Positions 7,555 to 16,522 of a DNA stretch of 64,000 bases are shown one piece after another (the first letter of the stretch is position 1; the number at the start of each line of letters is the position of its first letter). The position numbers were made by a program, and so were the translations under genes. Under the pieces are notes generated by a model that searched no databases, was not told where the DNA came from, and saw only the letters and a program-made list of their open reading frames with translations. The stretch covers positions 537,774 through 601,773 of the forward strand of contig NZ_FTNV01000002.1 in the NCBI RefSeq assembly GCF_900156535.1, given 5' to 3'. The stretch is from Roseovarius nanhaiticus. Lineage in GTDB: Bacteria; Pseudomonadota; Alphaproteobacteria; Rhodobacterales; Rhodobacteraceae.

Positions 7555-8504
7555 GTCACCGCGTTCGGCGGCGCCTCGCCCGCAAAGAAGGCGCGCAGGT
7601 TTTCGACGGCCAACATGCCCATCGCCTCACGGACCTCAAGCGCGGCGGTGCCGAGATGGGGCAGCAGCACGGCGTTCTCCAGCGCGATCAGCGCGGGCGG
7701 TACCTTTGGCTCATGCTCGTAGACATCGAGGCCCGCACCGGCGATCTGCCCCGACTTCAAGGCGTCGACCAGCGCGACCTCATTCACCACGTCCCCGCGC
7801 GAGATGTTGATGAAATGCGCGTGGGCCTGCATGGCGGCAAAGACATCGTGCCCGATCAGATGATGTGTCTCAGCGCCGCCGGGCACGCAGACAACGACAA
7901 CATCGGCGCGCTCGGCCAGCGCCTCTATGCTGTCCATCCGCGTCGCGGGCAGGTCCAAGGACTTTTCCGAGCGGTTCTGGTAGATCACATCCATGCCAAA
8001 ACCATGATGGCACCGCTTGGCAATCGCCTGCCCGATGCGGCCCATGCCGATGATACCCACCGTCTTGCCGCCCAGGTGCAGGCCCAGCATCTGGGTCGGA
8101 TGCCAGCCCTCCCATGCGCCGCTGCGCACGACGCGCTCGCCTTCGCCCGCGCGGCGGGCGCTCATCAGCATGAGGGTCATGGCGATGTCGGCGGTGGAGT
8201 CGGTCACGGCGCCGGGCGTATTTGTCACGGTAATGCCGCAGGCGCGCGCGGCGTCCACGCCGATATGATTGTATCCCACACCGAAATTGGCCAACACCTT
8301 GCAGCGGTGGCCGCCCTCCTCGAAAATCTCGGCGTCGAAATTGTCGCGCAGCGTGGGCAGCACCCCGTCATAAAGCGCCAATGCCGCGCGCATCTCTGCG
8401 GGCTTCATCGGCAAGGTACTCTCCCGCACTTCGACGTCGAAATGCGCCTCGGCGGCGGCGATCACACTTTCCGGCAGGGGGCGGGTCAGGAAGACACGGC
8501 TCAA
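7551..8504 (-). CDS. D-2-hydroxyacid dehydrogenase (glyoxylate/hydroxypyruvate reductase type)
   Basis: 317 aa NAD(P)-dependent D-isomer 2-hydroxyacid dehydrogenase. It carries the Rossmann motif IIGMGRIGQAIAKR, the catalytic Arg segment INISRGDVVNE, a Glu in GLDVYEHEP and the His in LLPHLGTAALEVREAM. It reduces a 2-keto acid such as glyoxylate or hydroxypyruvate to the D-hydroxy acid. The best start is TTG at 8504, which overlaps the TGA of the csaA gene (TTGA). This gives the usual N-terminus SRVFLTRPLPE; longer readings run into the csaA frame. The start codon choice and overlap suggest translational coupling. Confidence 0.85.
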   Translation of the reverse strand: MSRVFLTRPLPESVIAAAEAHFDVEVRESTLPMKPAEMRAALALYDGVLPTLRDNFDAEIFEEGGHRCKVLANFGVGYNHIGVDAARACGITVTNTPGAVTDSTADIAMTLMLMSARRAGEGERVVRSGAWEGWHPTQMLGLHLGGKTVGIIGMGRIGQAIAKRCHHGFGMDVIYQNRSEKSLDLPATRMDSIEALAERADVVVVCVPGGAETHHLIGHDVFAAMQAHAHFINISRGDVVNEVALVDALKSGQIAGAGLDVYEHEPKVPPALIALENAVLLPHLGTAALEVREAMGMLAVENLRAFFAGEAPPNAVT

Positions 8505-8842
8505 TGCATCCGCCCTCCGATGGGCACGTTCTGGTCGGGCGACAGAAGAACAATCTCGCCATCTGCGTCGGCCACACCCAGCACCAGCACCTCGGACATG
8601 AAGGGGCCGATCTGGCGGGGAGGGAAATTGACGACCCCCATCACCATGCGGCCCGTCAGGCTTTCGGGTGTGTAATGCTTGGTCACTTGCGCCGACGTCT
8701 TGCGCTCGCCGATCTCGTCGCCGAAATCGATCCACATCTTGATTGCTGGCTTACGCGCCTCGGGGAAAGGCTCGGCCCGGATGACGCGGCCTACGCGGAT
8801 ATCGACCTTGAGAAAGTCGTCGAACGTGATGTCCTCAGCCAT
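8501..8842 (-). CDS. csaA: CsaA-like tRNA-binding-domain protein
   Basis: 113 aa, a stand-alone tRNA-binding OB-fold domain: DFLKVDIRVGRVIRAEPFPEA at the start, then RMVMGVVNFPPRQIGPFMSEV, as in CsaA proteins implicated in protein export or chaperone roles. Length and motifs fit the family. The start at 8842 overlaps the last 8 bases of proC, and its stop overlaps the next gene start, so proC-csaA-dehydrogenase form a tightly packed leftward operon. Confidence 0.85.
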   Translation of the reverse strand: MAEDITFDDFLKVDIRVGRVIRAEPFPEARKPAIKMWIDFGDEIGERKTSAQVTKHYTPESLTGRMVMGVVNFPPRQIGPFMSEVLVLGVADADGEIVLLSPDQNVPIGGRMH

Positions 8843-9650
8843 TCTTGAGCTCCCGCGAACGGTTTGCGGCGGCGGCCACTGTGCGGCGCATGAGGTCCGG
8901 CAGGCCGCGTTCCTCATCCATCAGCACATCTAAGCCCGCCTGCGTCGTGCCATTGGGGCTGGTCACGTTGACCCTCAGCTGTTCGGGCGTTTCCTTGGCG
9001 TTCTCGGCCAGCGCACCGGCGCCAGCCACAGTGGCCTGCGCCAACTGCATCGCCAGTTCGGGCGACAGCCCCTCGGCCTCACCCGCTTTGGCCATGCATT
9101 CGATCATGTGAAAGACGTAAGCCGGCCCTGACCCCGAGACGCCGGTGACGGCATCCATCTGGTCCTCGTTCTCCAGCCTCACCACCTGCCCCACCGCGCT
9201 CAGCAGCGTCTCGGCCAGATCCATCTGGCCGCTGCTGGCATGCACATTGCCGATGATCGAGGTAATCCCGCGGCCTACGGCGGCGGGCGTGTTGGGCATG
9301 GCGCGGATGATCGGGCTGTGGGCGCCCAGCGCGTCCTCGAAAGCCGAGATCGGCGTGCCCGCCGCGACCGAGATGAAGAGGGTCGTGCCGTTGCCCATCT
9401 CCTTGAGCGACGGCAGCGCGTCACCCATCATCTGCGGCTTGACCGCGATCAGCACGATACCCGGGGTCTGGGGCAGGTCACCGTTTATGGTGACGCCCGT
9501 GGATGTCAGCCAGTCGGAGGGTTTGGGATCGATCACCCAGACCGATGAGGGGGGCAGCCCGCCGTTCAGCCAGCCTTCCAGCATGGCGCCACCCATCTTG
9601 CCGCATCCCAGCAGCACGAGGCCGTTTTCGGCCACGAAATCCATATCCAT
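8835..9650 (-). CDS. proC: Pyrroline-5-carboxylate reductase
   Basis: 271 aa, the last step of proline synthesis (P5C to proline with NAD(P)H). The N-terminal dinucleotide-binding motif VLLGCGKMGGAMLEGW and the C-terminal ProC signature around VTGVSGSGPAYVFHMIE and LRVNVTSPNGTTQAGLDVL are clear. Length is normal. It is followed by csaA with an 8-base overlap and lies about 40 bases downstream of the YbjN-family gene. Confidence 0.93.
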   Translation of the reverse strand: MDMDFVAENGLVLLGCGKMGGAMLEGWLNGGLPPSSVWVIDPKPSDWLTSTGVTINGDLPQTPGIVLIAVKPQMMGDALPSLKEMGNGTTLFISVAAGTPISAFEDALGAHSPIIRAMPNTPAAVGRGITSIIGNVHASSGQMDLAETLLSAVGQVVRLENEDQMDAVTGVSGSGPAYVFHMIECMAKAGEAEGLSPELAMQLAQATVAGAGALAENAKETPEQLRVNVTSPNGTTQAGLDVLMDEERGLPDLMRRTVAAAANRSRELKNG

Positions 9651-9692
9651 AACGCTGTCCCTCTTGCCTGATTTCAGGTTCAGGGGGCGAGG

Positions 9693-10193
9693 TTACGCGC
9701 GGCCATACGCCTCTGCAATGGCAACCTGCATCGCATCGCGTGGGGTGCGATCGCCCCAGATGACCAGCTGAAACGCGGGGTAGTACCGCTCGGCGGCCAG
9801 CACGGCGCAGGTGATCATACCGTCGATCTGCTCGGGCGAGGCGATCTGCCCACCATGAAGCAGCAGGCCATAGCGATAGACCATCAGCTTCTGCTCGGAC
9901 CAGTAGGCAAATGCGCCCGCCCAGCACTGATCGTTGACCTCATTCATGGCCTCGTAGAGCACCGGCAGTTTTTCGCTGGGCGGCTCCATATCGAAGGTGC
10001 AGATGAGGCGCAGCGTCTCGTCATGGGAGGTCCAGGCGAGTGTGATCGAATAGGTGCGCCATTGGCCCTCGACGGCCATGGCGATCTGGTTGTCGCCCAC
10101 GCGGTCGAATTGCCAATCGTTCAGTTCGGCGAGGTTTTCGACCATATCGATGGGGTGAATGTCGTCTGACAGGAACTCTTCGGACAATGCCAT
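9693..10193 (-). CDS. YbjN-domain protein
   Basis: 166 aa YbjN-family protein (a bacterial fold related to type III secretion chaperones, with a suggested role in stress or growth regulation in E. coli). Typical features are the N-terminal HPIDMVENLAELNDWQFDR and the acidic/aromatic middle with CTFDMEPPSEKLP and WSEQKLMVYRYGLLL. The ATG at 10193 has a weak AAAGGTGAC ribosome site. It stands first in the leftward run with proC and csaA. Its biochemical role is not known. Confidence 0.8.
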   Translation of the reverse strand: MALSEEFLSDDIHPIDMVENLAELNDWQFDRVGDNQIAMAVEGQWRTYSITLAWTSHDETLRLICTFDMEPPSEKLPVLYEAMNEVNDQCWAGAFAYWSEQKLMVYRYGLLLHGGQIASPEQIDGMITCAVLAAERYYPAFQLVIWGDRTPRDAMQVAIAEAYGRA

Positions 10194-10425
10194 GTCGTCA
10201 CCTTTGGGTTCGCTCCGGCGGAGGGGATCTGACGCCCCCAAACACTGGATGACTGCTCAACCGGATGGGGTTCGGCCCCATTCTATTACCAGATATGGTG
10301 CGGCACCTTTAATGTTCTGTAAAGCAATTTATTGGGGATAACCGCAATAAGTTGTGGACGAAATGAGGTCGCCCGCTAGATGGGGCGCGCCTGTCTAAAG
10401 ATTGGCACGGAAGGCGCGGTGCCTG

Positions 10426-10659
10426 TCAATCGCGAGAAACGGCGCCCTGTCCCAGTCTGCGCAGGCATATATCGAACAGGCCCATCTCCTCGATCGCGCC
10501 CAGATCTTCGACAAGGCTGTCGAGCGTTCGACTGTATGAGATGATGGCTGCATCGCGCCGTAACTTGTCGGGCGCCTCGCGGATCACGAGGCGCAATGCG
10601 CGCAGTTTCGCCAGCCGCTCCTGCACGGTGCGCACGCATTCGGCGGCACGCCTTTTCAT
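10426..10659 (-). CDS. Small hypothetical protein
   Basis: 77 aa from ATG 10659 (GAAGG about 10 bases upstream). A GTG at 10725 would give 99 aa. The protein is mostly charged and helical (RLAKLRALRLVIREAPDKLRR, quoted in part) and ends CLRRLGQGAVSRD. No family is recognised. It is divergent from the S24-like regulator across an AT-rich gap, so the two may share control. Confidence 0.45.
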   Translation of the reverse strand: MKRRAAECVRTVQERLAKLRALRLVIREAPDKLRRDAAIISYSRTLDSLVEDLGAIEEMGLFDICLRRLGQGAVSRD

Positions 10660-10725
10660 GCGGCCGAACCTTCGTGGATCGCACTGATGTCGGCCCAGAA
10701 TGGGCGGCCCGATCGTGCGGTACAC

Positions 10726-10854
10726 TTCATGGGCGATCCCTTTTTACTCAATACACTTTATACTGGTAACCCACGGAAAACGTGGCACTATTCGCACAGC
10801 GTGTAAAACTTTAACCGACTAGTCAATGGGTATCCAACGTGCCACACCGCAGGC
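10726..10854. promoter_or_regulatory. AT-rich divergent control region with palindromes
   Basis: A markedly AT-rich stretch between the small leftward gene and the S24-like regulator. It contains the inverted repeat CCACG-N5-CGTGG (10771-10785) and the perfect 8-base palindrome GACTAGTC (about 10819-10826). It resembles a promoter/operator region for the adjacent HTH protein, possibly autoregulated. No sigma-factor boxes are assigned. Confidence 0.35.
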
Positions 10855-11565
10855 ATGGACCGCTTCGATTTGCAAACTCTGCGTGATATCGCCGATGAGG
10901 GGATCGCCCGACACGGTCTGCGCGGCTACGCTCGCAAGCTCGGGCTGGATGTCAGCACGATGCGCAGCCTGCGGGACGGGCGCGATATGCAGATCTCGAA
11001 ACTGATCCAGATCGTCGAGGCCATGGGCATGGGCCTAATGCTTGGGCCCGCGCAACACACAGACAGTCCACGCCCGCTGCGGCCCGATGCCCCTGCCGCG
11101 CCGGCCATATCCGGCGACTTGCACGTCATTCCCTACCATGCCAGCGCGGCCAAAGTCCAAGGCGGCCGAATGCAAACGCCCATCGCGCTTAATGCCGACT
11201 GGCTGCGGATGCGGGGTTGGCCAGCGCAGGATCTCCGCTGCATCGTCGCGCCCGAAACGGCGCATGGTGCGGCACTCGGCTGCGTTACCCGGGGCTCGCT
11301 GTGTATTTTGGATTGTAGCGAGGCCTGGCCGAGCGATCACGCCCTCTGGGCTTACATCGAGGGCGGAAAGATGCGGCTTGGCCATGTTGGCAGGCCAGCG
11401 GCAGGCACGCTTATCTTCGCGGGGGATGCTCTTTGCGCGGCGCCGCGCATGGTAACGGGCGCCGAGCTGGAGCGCATTCAGCCGCTGGGGCGTATCGTAT
11501 GGGCCGGGGCGCCGCCCTGCGCAGCGGCGCCGAGGCATGGCGGCGGCCCGATCAGCGAAAGCTGA
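10855..11565 (+). CDS. HTH regulator with S24/LexA-like C-terminal domain
   Basis: 236 aa. Residues about 1-65 look like a lambda-repressor-type DNA-binding domain (GYARKLGLDVSTMRSLRDGR). From about residue 115 the fold pattern resembles peptidase S24 repressors (RGSLCILD, then HALWAYIEGGKMRLGHVGRP). The expected S24 catalytic-Ser motif before GD-x-V is not visible; the segment reads APETAHGAALG. It may therefore be a ligand- or protein-sensing repressor that does not cleave itself. It is divergent from a small hypothetical gene and convergent with ubiK. The target genes are unknown. Confidence 0.6.
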   Translation: MDRFDLQTLRDIADEGIARHGLRGYARKLGLDVSTMRSLRDGRDMQISKLIQIVEAMGMGLMLGPAQHTDSPRPLRPDAPAAPAISGDLHVIPYHASAAKVQGGRMQTPIALNADWLRMRGWPAQDLRCIVAPETAHGAALGCVTRGSLCILDCSEAWPSDHALWAYIEGGKMRLGHVGRPAAGTLIFAGDALCAAPRMVTGAELERIQPLGRIVWAGAPPCAAAPRHGGGPISES

Positions 11566-11583
11566 CCCCGCCGCAAGCGCACA

Positions 11584-11835
11584 TCAGCGTTTGTTGCCGG
11601 ACGCTTCCATCGCATCAAGGCGTGCTTTCAGCGCCTCATTTTCTTCACGGGCCTTCTGCGCCATTGCACGCACGGCATCGAACTCCTCGCGGGTCACAAA
11701 GTCGCGGTCCGCCAGCCATCGGTCGATCATCGACGACATCGCCGTCTCGGCCTCTTGCCGCGCGCCTTGGGCCACGCCCATCGCGTTGGTCATCAACTGA
11801 GATATATCGTCCATCACCTTGTTTCGGGTCTGCAT
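11584..11835 (-). CDS. ubiK: UbiK-family (BMFP-domain) accessory protein
   Basis: 83 aa. The pattern is an N-terminal amphipathic helix (DDISQLMTNAMGVAQGAR) and a C-terminal coiled coil (VTREEFDAVRAMAQKAREEN), typical of the BMFP/YqiC family. The E. coli member UbiK is an accessory factor of aerobic ubiquinone synthesis that trimerises and fuses membranes. Start ATG 11835. It is divergent from lgt. Confidence 0.75.
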   Translation of the reverse strand: MQTRNKVMDDISQLMTNAMGVAQGARQEAETAMSSMIDRWLADRDFVTREEFDAVRAMAQKAREENEALKARLDAMEASGNKR

Positions 11836-11958
11836 GTATGCCTCCTGGCTTGGGGCGCCCGTCTTGGCGCGTCCTAGGTAATATGGGCTGAGAAAGGCTT
11901 GATCACAAGATGCACGGATACCGTTGACTTCCCCCCGCCCGCACGGCCATGTCACGCC

Positions 11959-12849
11959 ATGATAGCCTCATTGCCCTTCCCCGACGTCTCGCCCGAGCTC
12001 TTTTCCATCTCGATTTTCGGCATGGAATTCGCGCTACGCTGGTATGCACTTGCCTATATCGCAGGCATTCTCATCGGCTGGCGGCTGGTGCTGAATGCAG
12101 TGAAGCGGCCCGCACTATGGGGGCCAGAGGGGCCGGCCATGACCCCCAAACAGGTCGAGGATCTCCTGTTCTGGGCGATCCTCGGCGTTATTCTCGGCGG
12201 GCGGCTGGGCTTCGTCCTCTTTTACCAGCCAGGTTATTATCTGTCGCACCCCGCACAGATCCTGCAGGTCTGGCAGGGGGGCATGTCCTTTCATGGGGGC
12301 ATGCTGGGCGTCGCGGCGGCCTGTATCGGATTCTCGCTACGCCACAAGCTTCGCATTCTATCGGTTGGCGATCTGCTGGCTATGGCGGCGCCCATCGGGC
12401 TGGCGCTGGGCCGAACGGCGAATTTCATCAACGCCGAGCTGTGGGGCCGCCCGACCGATCTGCCTTGGGGCGTGATATTCCCCGGCGGAGCCGCGCAGGA
12501 TTGCCCCGATGTTGTCGGCCTTTGCGCGCGCCACCCCTCGCAGCTTTACGAGGCACTGCTTGAGGGCGTGATCCTTGGCGCGGTGCTGATCTGGCTGGCC
12601 TACCGGCGCGGCGCGCTCAAGGCGCCGGGGCGCATCGCGGGCTGGTTCTTTGTCGGCTACGGCGCCGCGCGGTTTGCGGTCGAATTCGTACGCCAGGCGG
12701 ATGCGCAATTCATGACGCCGGAGAATCCGCTCGGCCACGCGCTGCAACTTGGCGCCGGTTTGGGCCTGACGATGGGGCAGATCCTGTCATTGCCGATGAT
12801 CGCAGCGGGACTGATCCTGTTGCTGCGGGCCAAGCGCATCGCCCCATGA
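11959..12849 (+). CDS. lgt: Prolipoprotein diacylglyceryl transferase
   Basis: 296 aa inner-membrane enzyme that transfers diacylglycerol from phosphatidylglycerol to the lipobox Cys of prolipoproteins. Several membrane helices are evident, along with the Lgt signature [20 protein letters not shown] (about residues 152-171). Length is normal. The stop codon overlaps the midA start by 4 bases, so lgt-midA-pgeF read as one rightward operon. Confidence 0.95.
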   Translation: MIASLPFPDVSPELFSISIFGMEFALRWYALAYIAGILIGWRLVLNAVKRPALWGPEGPAMTPKQVEDLLFWAILGVILGGRLGFVLFYQPGYYLSHPAQILQVWQGGMSFHGGMLGVAAACIGFSLRHKLRILSVGDLLAMAAPIGLALGRTANFINAELWGRPTDLPWGVIFPGGAAQDCPDVVGLCARHPSQLYEALLEGVILGAVLIWLAYRRGALKAPGRIAGWFFVGYGAARFAVEFVRQADAQFMTPENPLGHALQLGAGLGLTMGQILSLPMIAAGLILLLRAKRIAP

Positions 12850-13910
12850 CGGATCTCGCGCGCCTCTTGATTGCGCAGATCGACGCGGACGGGCCAATGA
12901 CCCTGGCCGATTACATGACCGCCTGCCTGATGCATCCCCAGCACGGCTATTACGCCACGCGCGATCCGCTGGGCGCGGCGGGCGATTTCACGACTGCCCC
13001 CGAGGTCAGCCAGATGTTCGGCGAGATGATCGGCCTCGCCTTGGCGCAGACATGGCTGGACCAGGGCGCACCAACCCCCGTCGCGCTGACCGAGCTGGGG
13101 CCGGGGCGTGGGACGCTGATGGCCGATATCCTCCGCGCCACCCGCGCCGTACCGGGATTTCACGGCGCCGTGCAGGTGCATCTGGTCGAGGCGTCGCCAG
13201 CCTTGCGCGCGGTGCAGGCGCGCACCCTGGCGGGGCATGCACCCGAATGGCACGCCAGCGTGGATACGCTGCCGCATCTGCCGAGTCTCATTGTGGCCAA
13301 CGAGTTCTTTGACGCGCTGCCAATCCGGCAGGCCCAGAGGGACGGTGATCACTGGCGCGAGCGAATGGTCACGCGCAACGCTGATCGCCTGATCCCGGCG
13401 CTGAGCGCGCCCACCCTGCTGCCCATGCTGACGCACAGGCTGGAGGATACCAAGGACGGAGACGTGGTAGAATTCTGCCCCGCGGGCACGCGCATCGCGG
13501 CCACCATTGGCGCACGCATCTCTGAGCAGGGCGGTGCCGCGCTGATCATCGACTATGGCGATTGGCGCAGCCTTGGGGATACGTTTCAGGCGCTGCGCGC
13601 CCACGCGCCCACCGACCCCTTTGAGGCGCCCGGCGCCGCTGACCTGACCGCACATGTGGATTTCGAGGCGCTCGCCACCGCCGCCGCACCTGCGCAGCAT
13701 ACCCGTCTGACGGCGCAGGGTGTCATGCTTGAGCGGCTCGGCATCACCCAGCGCGCGCAAAAATTGGCAGCCGCGCTCAGCGGCGAGGCCCGGCGCGCTC
13801 ATGTCGCCGCACATCGGCGCTTGACCCACCCCGAGGAAATGGGGACGCTCTTTAAGGTGATGGCCCTTTATCCCGAAGGTGCCGCACCGCCGCCCGGCCT
13901 TCAGGGGTAG
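12846..13910 (+). CDS. MidA/NDUFAF7-like SAM-dependent methyltransferase
   Basis: 354 aa DUF185 family protein. It has the family start [18 protein letters not shown], then [15 protein letters not shown], the SAM-binding [16 protein letters not shown] (about residue 82) and [14 protein letters not shown]. The mitochondrial relative NDUFAF7 dimethylates an Arg of a complex I subunit; the bacterial target is not established. It sits between lgt and pgeF with short overlap or spacing on both sides. Confidence 0.88.
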   Translation: MTDLARLLIAQIDADGPMTLADYMTACLMHPQHGYYATRDPLGAAGDFTTAPEVSQMFGEMIGLALAQTWLDQGAPTPVALTELGPGRGTLMADILRATRAVPGFHGAVQVHLVEASPALRAVQARTLAGHAPEWHASVDTLPHLPSLIVANEFFDALPIRQAQRDGDHWRERMVTRNADRLIPALSAPTLLPMLTHRLEDTKDGDVVEFCPAGTRIAATIGARISEQGGAALIIDYGDWRSLGDTFQALRAHAPTDPFEAPGAADLTAHVDFEALATAAAPAQHTRLTAQGVMLERLGITQRAQKLAAALSGEARRAHVAAHRRLTHPEEMGTLFKVMALYPEGAAPPPGLQG

Positions 13911-13917
13911 CCTGAAC

Positions 13918-14673
13918 ATGACACTCGAGATCCTCACCTCCGACCGGCTTGCGCCGCTCCGCCACGGGTTTTTCACCCGGCGCGGCGGCGCGTCCTCGGG
14001 GATCTTCGCGGGGCTGAACTGCGGCCCGGGCTCTAGCGATCAGGCCGAGATCGTGGCGATCAACCGCGCCCGCGTCGCGGATGCGATGGGCGTCGCGCCG
14101 GACCATCTGCAAACGTTGCATCAAGTCCATTCGCCCGATGTGGTGACGCTGGACGCACCGCTGGACACGCGGCCGCGCGCCGACGCCCTTGTAACCCGGA
14201 CGCCCGGCCTCGCCATTTCGATCCTGACCGCCGATTGCCAGCCGGTACTTTTCGCCGATGCCGAAGCGGGCGTGATCGGCGCGGCCCATGCCGGATGGCG
14301 CGGGGCGCTGGATGGCGTGTTGGAGGCGACGGTGGAGGCCATGGTCGCGCTGGGGGCCGTGCGGGGCGCGATCACGGCCGTAATCGGCCCGTCGATCAGC
14401 CAGGAGGCCTACGAAGTCGGCGCCGATTTCGTGCAAACCTTTACCGCGGCGCACTCGAACCATGCGCAGTTTTTCGCGCCCGGTGCCGAGGGGCGGATGC
14501 AGTTCGACCTACCCGCCTTCGGCCTCGCACGGCTGCGTGCCGCCGGAATTGGCCATGCGGAATGGACCGGCCATTGCACCTACGGGGACGAAAACCGATT
14601 CTACTCCTATCGCCGCGCCACCCATCGCGGTGAGGCGGATTACGGACGGCTGATTGCGTCCATCCGGCTCTGA
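13918..14673 (+). CDS. pgeF: Peptidoglycan editing factor PgeF (laccase-domain, YfiH family)
   Basis: 251 aa polyphenol-oxidase/laccase-fold protein. The metal-binding residues lie in LHQVHSPDVV, LTADCQPVLFAD and AAHAGWRGALDGV, the normal positions for the family. PgeF hydrolyses wrongly built UDP-MurNAc-L-Ser to keep L-Ala in peptidoglycan. It starts 8 bases after midA ends; the ATG at 13918 is the first in frame after that stop. Confidence 0.9.
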   Translation: MTLEILTSDRLAPLRHGFFTRRGGASSGIFAGLNCGPGSSDQAEIVAINRARVADAMGVAPDHLQTLHQVHSPDVVTLDAPLDTRPRADALVTRTPGLAISILTADCQPVLFADAEAGVIGAAHAGWRGALDGVLEATVEAMVALGAVRGAITAVIGPSISQEAYEVGADFVQTFTAAHSNHAQFFAPGAEGRMQFDLPAFGLARLRAAGIGHAEWTGHCTYGDENRFYSYRRATHRGEADYGRLIASIRL

Positions 14674-14962
14674 AGCAAGGCACGCCCAAGGCGTCCATGT
14701 GGCGCTGCTGCCCTGAATTTGCCCAGATCGGCATGCCTTCCGCGCAAGGGCTGCTCGGCGACATCGCTCAAAATCATAGTATTTACCCTGTTTGGCGCGC
14801 CCGGCACGTCGGGTTCGGGTCATTCGGCTGCATCGGCGGCGCCCCAAGGCCCGGCCTCGGTAAATGTCACGAAGCAGCCCAAGACTGGCCGCAAACCGCT
14901 GACATATTATCCAAGACAGCAACCAAACAGACCTGCTTGGCGGGCAGATGAGGAGTTTTGAG
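14674..14962. other. Intergenic region upstream of the small 53-aa gene
   Basis: 289 bases with no convincing gene. The right half is more AT-rich (around 14890-14950) and ends in GAGGAG, the ribosome site of the small gene at 14963, so it probably holds that gene's promoter. Confidence 0.4.
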
Positions 14963-15124
14963 ATGAGCAGCACGAAGAAACCGCAAAAGCGTTGGATGGC
15001 CTCGGTTTTGAAGACCGCAGCAGGCGACATGCCGTCCCTGCCGTTCCAGCGCGGCCAGCGCAAGACGGTGGCACAGCGCGGCCTGACCGCACGCCCACAG
15101 TCCCGCGCCCTGCGCAGCGCCTGA
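14963..15124 (+). CDS. Small basic protein, unknown function
   Basis: 53 aa, beginning MSSTKKPQKRWMASVLKTA and rich in Lys and Arg. GAGGAG lies 8 bases before the ATG. The pattern (basic N-terminus, PxLPFQRGQR, Arg/Ala-rich end) resembles a short conserved protein I associate with roseobacter genomes, but no function is known. It precedes the Hint-domain gene by about 47 bases and may be cotranscribed. Confidence 0.6.
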   Translation: MSSTKKPQKRWMASVLKTAAGDMPSLPFQRGQRKTVAQRGLTARPQSRALRSA

Positions 15125-15171
15125 TCAAAGGCGCGATCCCCTCACCCAATAGCCGGAAAGTCGCACAAAGC

Positions 15172-15987
15172 ATGGTCTACACCCCCTCCGCATCCGGTCT
15201 GACACGCGATCTGCGCGCCGAACTGGGCGAGACGGGCGACATGCGCCGCGGCAGCGGCCTGCGTGATCCGGAGAGGCACCTTGCGGGCCGCCCCGCGCCG
15301 CAACGCCAAGCCGAGCTGCGGTATCTGCGTGCAGATGCCAGCATCGTCACCCGGCAACATGCCGTGCCCATGCATCCGGTATTCGACGCCGCATTTTCCG
15401 CCTTTGCGCGCGGCACGCTCATTGCCACCACGCGCGGCCCCGTGGCGGTCGAAGATCTGGATCCCGGCGACAAAGTGGTCACGAACGAGCGTGGTCCCTC
15501 GCCCGTCCTGTGGATTGGGCGCATGACATGGGGAGGTCAGCACGATGACGCCTTTCAGACGCAAAGTGGCCCGCGCCTGACGCGGATCCGAACCGGCGCG
15601 CTCGGCCTAGGTCGCCCGCTCGCCGATGTGCTGACCGGCCCCGGTGCCCGACTCCTGCATCGCAATGAAGGACGCCCCGGCGAGGGCGGCACCGGCCGCA
15701 TGCTGCGCCCGATCCACGACATGATTGACGGCACCCATGTCATCTCCCTCAGCCCGCCGGGCGAGGTGGAGTTGTATCATGTCGGTTTGCGGCGCCACGC
15801 CACGATCACTGCGGCTGGCCTCGATTTCGAGACGTATCACCCCGGTCCCGGATTCGAGACACAGATGACGCTCCAACAGCTTGCGCTCTTCATGCAACTC
15901 TTTCCGCATACGATGCGGCCGGCTGATTTCGGCAGCCTCGTGCATCCACGCGCGCCGCTAGGCGATGGGGGCCGCGCCGTAGCCTGA
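15172..15987 (+). CDS. Hint-domain protein
   Basis: 271 aa. From about residue 78 it has a Hint (hedgehog/intein) domain: FARGTLIATTRGPVAVEDLD, DKVVTNERGPSPVLWIGRMTW, and later the LRRHATITAAGLDFETYHPG end block. The Cys or Ser that opens self-splicing Hint domains is not evident, since the block starts SAFARGTLI. There is no extein-like sequence after the domain. Such stand-alone Hint proteins are common in Rhodobacterales and their role is unclear. ATG 15172 is chosen; a longer reading would run back through the preceding small gene. Confidence 0.75.
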   Translation: MVYTPSASGLTRDLRAELGETGDMRRGSGLRDPERHLAGRPAPQRQAELRYLRADASIVTRQHAVPMHPVFDAAFSAFARGTLIATTRGPVAVEDLDPGDKVVTNERGPSPVLWIGRMTWGGQHDDAFQTQSGPRLTRIRTGALGLGRPLADVLTGPGARLLHRNEGRPGEGGTGRMLRPIHDMIDGTHVISLSPPGEVELYHVGLRRHATITAAGLDFETYHPGPGFETQMTLQQLALFMQLFPHTMRPADFGSLVHPRAPLGDGGRAVA

Positions 15988-15994
15988 CGCGGCT

Positions 15995-16495
15995 TCAGGC
16001 CTCGCGGGCCAGCCGCGCTTCCAGAATGTCGAAGGGCACGCCTGGCTCGTCCTTGGCGCCGCGAATGACCAGCGCCGTCTTGACGCTGGCCACGTTGCTG
16101 GCCGCCGTCAGCTCCTCGGTCAGGAAACGCTGAAACGTGCTCAGATCCGGCGCCACGCATTTCAGGATGAAATCAACCTCGCCATTCAGCATGTGGCACT
16201 CGCGCACCAGCGGCCAGTCGCGGCAGCGCGCCTCGAAGGCGCTCAGATCCGCCTCGGCCTGGCTTTGGAGGCCCACATTGGCGAACACCTGCACCTCGAA
16301 GCCCAATTCACGCGCATCCACATCGGCATGATAGCCGCGAATATAGCCCGCCTCTTCCAATGTGCGGACCCGGCGCAGGCAGGGCGGGGCGGAAATCCCG
16401 ACGCGCTTGGCCAGCTCCACATTGGTCATGCGGCCATCGGCCTGAAGCTCGGCCAAAATCTTGCGGTCGATCGGGTCCAGACGGGTCGTGGCCAT
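15995..16495 (-). CDS. Lrp/AsnC-family transcriptional regulator
   Basis: 166 aa with an N-terminal winged HTH (LDPIDRKILAELQADGRMTN, then VELAKRVGISAPPCLRRVRTLEEAG, quoted in part) and a C-terminal ligand-binding RAM domain (CHMLNGEVDFILKCVAPDLS). Members of this family respond to amino acids. It is divergent from trxB across a gap with an 11-base inverted repeat, a likely autoregulatory site. The start at 16495 gives the normal family length. Confidence 0.9.
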   Translation of the reverse strand: MATTRLDPIDRKILAELQADGRMTNVELAKRVGISAPPCLRRVRTLEEAGYIRGYHADVDARELGFEVQVFANVGLQSQAEADLSAFEARCRDWPLVRECHMLNGEVDFILKCVAPDLSTFQRFLTEELTAASNVASVKTALVIRGAKDEPGVPFDILEARLAREA

Positions 16496-16522
16496 ACTGC
16501 CTCTGCTCTCTTTCAATTTCGC

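Noticed and set aside
10329..10350. Inverted repeat TTATTG-N10-CAATAA upstream of the YbjN gene
   Set aside because: Short arms in an AT-rich promoter gap; not distinguishable from chance without conservation data.
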